Position numbers and translations under genes: made by a program. The notes under the pieces are model-generated. The model was not told the DNA's origin. It did no database searches and saw only the letters and a program-made list of their open reading frames with translations. A DNA stretch of 64,000 nucleotides from Bordetella sp. BOR01 (GTDB lineage: Bacteria > Pseudomonadota > Gammaproteobacteria > Burkholderiales > Burkholderiaceae_B). Below, piece by piece: positions 61,835-64,000 of the stretch; within the stretch, counting starts at the first letter, position 1, and the number at the start of each line of letters is the position of its first letter. The DNA lies in assembly GCF_019218885.1 (NCBI RefSeq), contig NZ_JAHUWT010000001.1:806001-870000 (forward strand), given 5' to 3'.

Positions 61835-62608
61835 ATGGCTGACTCTAAGCTGGGCGTGGTCATCGGTGGAGCCAACGGTATAGGTGCCGCTTGTTGTGAA
61901 TTGATGGCACAAAGGGCTTGGCGCGTTGTGGTGGTGGATCTGGACGAAGCGCACGCCCAACAGCTGGCGGCAGGCATCGGAGGCATCGGCCGGGGTGTAG
62001 ATATACGAAGCCTGAAGTCGCTGGAAAGCCTGGCCGATTCAATCGAACGTGAGGCTGGGCCCATCAGTTCGCTGGTCGTTTCGGCGGCGGCGTTTCAAGA
62101 CCGCTACGCCCCGGGCGATTTCCCGGAAGATGTCTTTCGCACCGTCATGGAAGTCAATGTGCAAGGTACATTCAATGCGAACCGGGCATTCGGGAACCGC
62201 ATGGTCCAGAACGGCAAAGGCAACATCGTCAATATCGCCTCCACTGTGGCGCATGGCTCTTCGCCGTTGCACGCATATGGCCCGAGCAAAGCCGCGGTCG
62301 TCAATCTGACGCGCAACTTTGCAAGCCAGTGGGGTCGTTTCGGCGTTCGAGTCAATTCCGTATCGCCCGGAACGACCGAGGTCGCTCGCGTGTTGCAACG
62401 CCCGCCCGGCCGCTATGCGGCTGATTTCCGCGATCACATGGCTTTGGGCAGGCGTGTACAGCCCAACGAAGTCGCGGAAGGTGTGGAGTTCCTGGCGTCC
62501 GATAGGGCGTCGGCCATAACGGGTGTCGATCTATTGATTGATGCCGGCTGGCTGGCTGCGAGTACCTGGGGGCTCTATGGCGGTGTTCCCAGGCCGTCCG
62601 AAGGCTAG
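61835..62608 (+). CDS. Short-chain dehydrogenase/reductase (SDR)
   Basis: The 257-residue protein has the cofactor motif GGANGIG (11-17), NIASTVAHGSSPLHAYGPSKAA with Tyr148 and Lys152, and a C-terminal GVDLLIDAGWLAASTWGLYGG. It is a predicted NAD(P)-dependent oxidoreductase, substrate unknown. Start chosen at MADSKLGVV (61835). Divergent from the Bug gene and convergent with the amidohydrolase gene. Confidence 0.9.
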   Translation: MADSKLGVVIGGANGIGAACCELMAQRAWRVVVVDLDEAHAQQLAAGIGGIGRGVDIRSLKSLESLADSIEREAGPISSLVVSAAAFQDRYAPGDFPEDVFRTVMEVNVQGTFNANRAFGNRMVQNGKGNIVNIASTVAHGSSPLHAYGPSKAAVVNLTRNFASQWGRFGVRVNSVSPGTTEVARVLQRPPGRYAADFRDHMALGRRVQPNEVAEGVEFLASDRASAITGVDLLIDAGWLAASTWGLYGGVPRPSEG

Positions 62609-62641
62609 TCCGCGGGCAGGCGCTCGAACCGCGGGCGAAGG

Positions 62642-63688
62642 TCAGTTTCGCCCGCCGCTTGGGCTCGTTTGTATCCGATAGAACGTACACGCGCTGCGCC
62701 AGAACAAATCTGCCTTTTCAGATGCGCTTGCATGCTCTGCGATGCGCTGGAACGCATTCCAGCCGGCAGCATAGTCATATCCAACCTTGTCGGCCGGGAA
62801 GTTGCTTTCGAACATGCAGCGTGACGGTCCAAAAGTCTCGATGCAATGTTCGATCCAGGGGCGCCACAACTCGGCCAATTCCGCCGATGAGGGCCGCGCA
62901 TCGTGCCGACGGGTTCCCAGGCCTGACAGCGGCATGCCCAATCCACCCAGCTTCACCATGACATTCGGGCACGATGCCAACTCGCGGGTCGCAGTCGCCC
63001 ATTGGCGAAACACTTCCTGGTGCCGGCCTTCATAACATCCCAGCCCCAGGATGCCTCCGCAGTGGTTGAGGACAATAGGCGTATCGGGGAATGCCCGCGC
63101 AAGCGAAGTCAGTCTAGGAATCTGATGGAAATACAGCCATGCGTCGAAGCTCAGGCCCCGAGGATTCAGTTGTGCGAATCCCGCCCGGAAGGCCGCGCTG
63201 TCCAGTAGATCTTCACTGGTTGGATAGGCCGGATTCAATAAGGCTGGATCGGCGTCCCAGGCGGCAACGTGGCGAATTCCCCTGAAGCGACCTCCGACCG
63301 CAGCAGGGCCGCCTGCGGTATCGATATGCGCTTGCAATACAGCTTGCACGGCCTGTCCCAGGCAGAGGTCGGCGAAACCCACAATGGCTGCACACACGCG
63401 GGCATTTCCGTATATGCCGCTAGCGCACATCGCCGCCACGCCATTGGCAAACTCTGTTTCGCCAACTGGCTTGAGGCTCTCGGGGCCTTCCTGGCGCTGC
63501 ATGGCCCGCGCTTGCACGTAAACCGTCGCGCGTACGTCATGGCCGGTACGGATGTCGGCCAGAAAATCATCCAGCAGGTACCTCAGGCTGGGCCGATCAT
63601 ATAGGTGATGATGCGCGTCGACGATCGGTTGCGCGGGGTCTATCGGTTCTTCCTGCCTGGCAATCAGGCCATGTGCCGCGTGCGTCAT
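62642..63688 (-). CDS. Amidohydrolase 2 family protein (COG3618 type)
   Basis: The 348-residue protein has the metal motif DAHHHLYD (H26, H28), FRGIRHVAAWD, VLNHCGG, and the catalytic-Asp region FESNFPADKVGY. It belongs to the metal-dependent amidohydrolase/lactonase family acting on lactones, decarboxylation or ring-open acids. Its start overlaps the upstream CMD-like gene by ATGA, so the two are co-transcribed. Confidence 0.9.
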   Translation of the reverse strand: MTHAAHGLIARQEEPIDPAQPIVDAHHHLYDRPSLRYLLDDFLADIRTGHDVRATVYVQARAMQRQEGPESLKPVGETEFANGVAAMCASGIYGNARVCAAIVGFADLCLGQAVQAVLQAHIDTAGGPAAVGGRFRGIRHVAAWDADPALLNPAYPTSEDLLDSAAFRAGFAQLNPRGLSFDAWLYFHQIPRLTSLARAFPDTPIVLNHCGGILGLGCYEGRHQEVFRQWATATRELASCPNVMVKLGGLGMPLSGLGTRRHDARPSSAELAELWRPWIEHCIETFGPSRCMFESNFPADKVGYDYAAGWNAFQRIAEHASASEKADLFWRSACTFYRIQTSPSGGRN

Positions 63689-64000
63689 GCCGTTGGACCG
63701 GTGGCGGGGAACCGCGGATCCTCGAGTTCCGGGGCAATATTTTCCGGAATGCCCAGTTCGAACGCGTTGAGCGTCAAAGCCACAAGGCAGTAATAGCCCA
63801 GTACACCAACGAGTTCAACCACGCCCGGCTCTCCCAGGATGCAAACGCCCTGGTCGTAGAGTTCTTGCGGAACTTGTCCGCTTGCCAGCAGCACGGTTGA
63901 AAAATCGTAAACGACACGTTGCCGCTCACAATCAAAATCCGGCACGCGGCGCGCGGCGATATCCGCAATCACGCCTGCATTCAGGCCGGCTTTCAGGCCA
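63685..64000 (-). CDS. Carboxymuconolactone decarboxylase-like protein (5' truncated)
   Basis: The frame is open to the right edge of the window, so the N-terminus is missing. The visible 104 residues include VYDFSTVLLASGQVPQELYDQGVCILGEPGVVELVGVLGYYCLVALTLNAFELGIP, typical of the CMD/AhpD-like fold. The usual CxxC pair is not seen in this part. It is co-transcribed with the amidohydrolase through an ATGA overlap. A role in protocatechuate-type or other ring-cleavage chemistry is inferred from family only. Confidence 0.75.
   Translation of the reverse strand, partial: GLKAGLNAGVIADIAARRVPDFDCERQRVVYDFSTVLLASGQVPQELYDQGVCILGEPGVVELVGVLGYYCLVALTLNAFELGIPENIAPELEDPRFPATGPTA

Noticed and set aside
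1-64000. CRISPR arrays, tRNA/rRNA genes, insertion sequences, integrases
   Set aside because: No regularly spaced repeats, tRNA-like cloverleafs, transposase motifs or terminal repeats were recognised by eye; an exhaustive search with dedicated tools was not possible.

Overview
The window is a contiguous piece of a high-GC betaproteobacterial chromosome. Gene content points to Alcaligenaceae (Bordetella/Achromobacter type): an ftrABCD iron operon, phaC-phaB-phaR, paired cyanophycin synthetases, three orphan Bug/TctC-type binding proteins and five LysR regulators. No species can be named from sequence alone. I saw no rRNA, tRNA, insertion sequence, prophage, integrase or CRISPR array. Coding density is very high. 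The only gap over 300 bases is 34564-34918.

Region 1 (1-11.9 kb) is core housekeeping: a truncated ArsR-type regulator, a BON-domain protein, tex, a DinG/YoaA-type helicase, bamD, rluD and pgeF (yfiH), then polyhydroxybutyrate genes phaC-phaB and phaR.

Region 2 (12-17 kb) holds the four-gene ftrABCD ferrous iron uptake operon, a PhzF-family protein, and three small stress/envelope genes (csbD-like, DUF1328, BON) on the minus strand.

Region 3 (17.2-27.5 kb) is a cyanophycin locus. Two paralogous synthetases (cphA' then cphA) lie on the minus strand. A divergent ABC exporter with an unusual N-terminal PH-like plus zinc-ribbon extension and a DUF1854 protein lie on the plus strand. A FemAB-like acyltransferase and a DUF455 ferritin-like protein follow. 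The two synthetases appear to have diverged in complementary domains.

Region 4 (27.5-36.9 kb) is mixed: an MltB-type transglycosylase, a DODA-type dioxygenase with divergent LysR, a secreted M20 peptidase, a LysR/TauE pair, an orphan ModA-like protein, and a Phd-zeta toxin-antitoxin pair co-transcribed with a sugar mutarotase under a palindrome-covered promoter.

Region 5 (36.9-52.1 kb) is catabolic. LysR-Bug-amidase-MFS-nitrilase-like genes are followed by two tandem LysR genes. Then comes a tightly coupled operon: MmgE/PrpD, Bug, acyl-CoA ligase, SMP-30 lactonase, non-canonical thiolase, DUF35 and nitroreductase. This looks like an uncharacterised CoA-dependent acid-degradation pathway.

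Region 6 (52-64 kb) starts with a BaiN-like flavoprotein. It continues with a TauD-like dioxygenase and a polar amino-acid ABC transporter, then hutC-hutH-hutD. HutC-like boxes lie before both hutH and the dioxygenase. The window ends in a Bug/SDR/amidohydrolase/carboxymuconolactone-decarboxylase-like cluster cut by the right edge.
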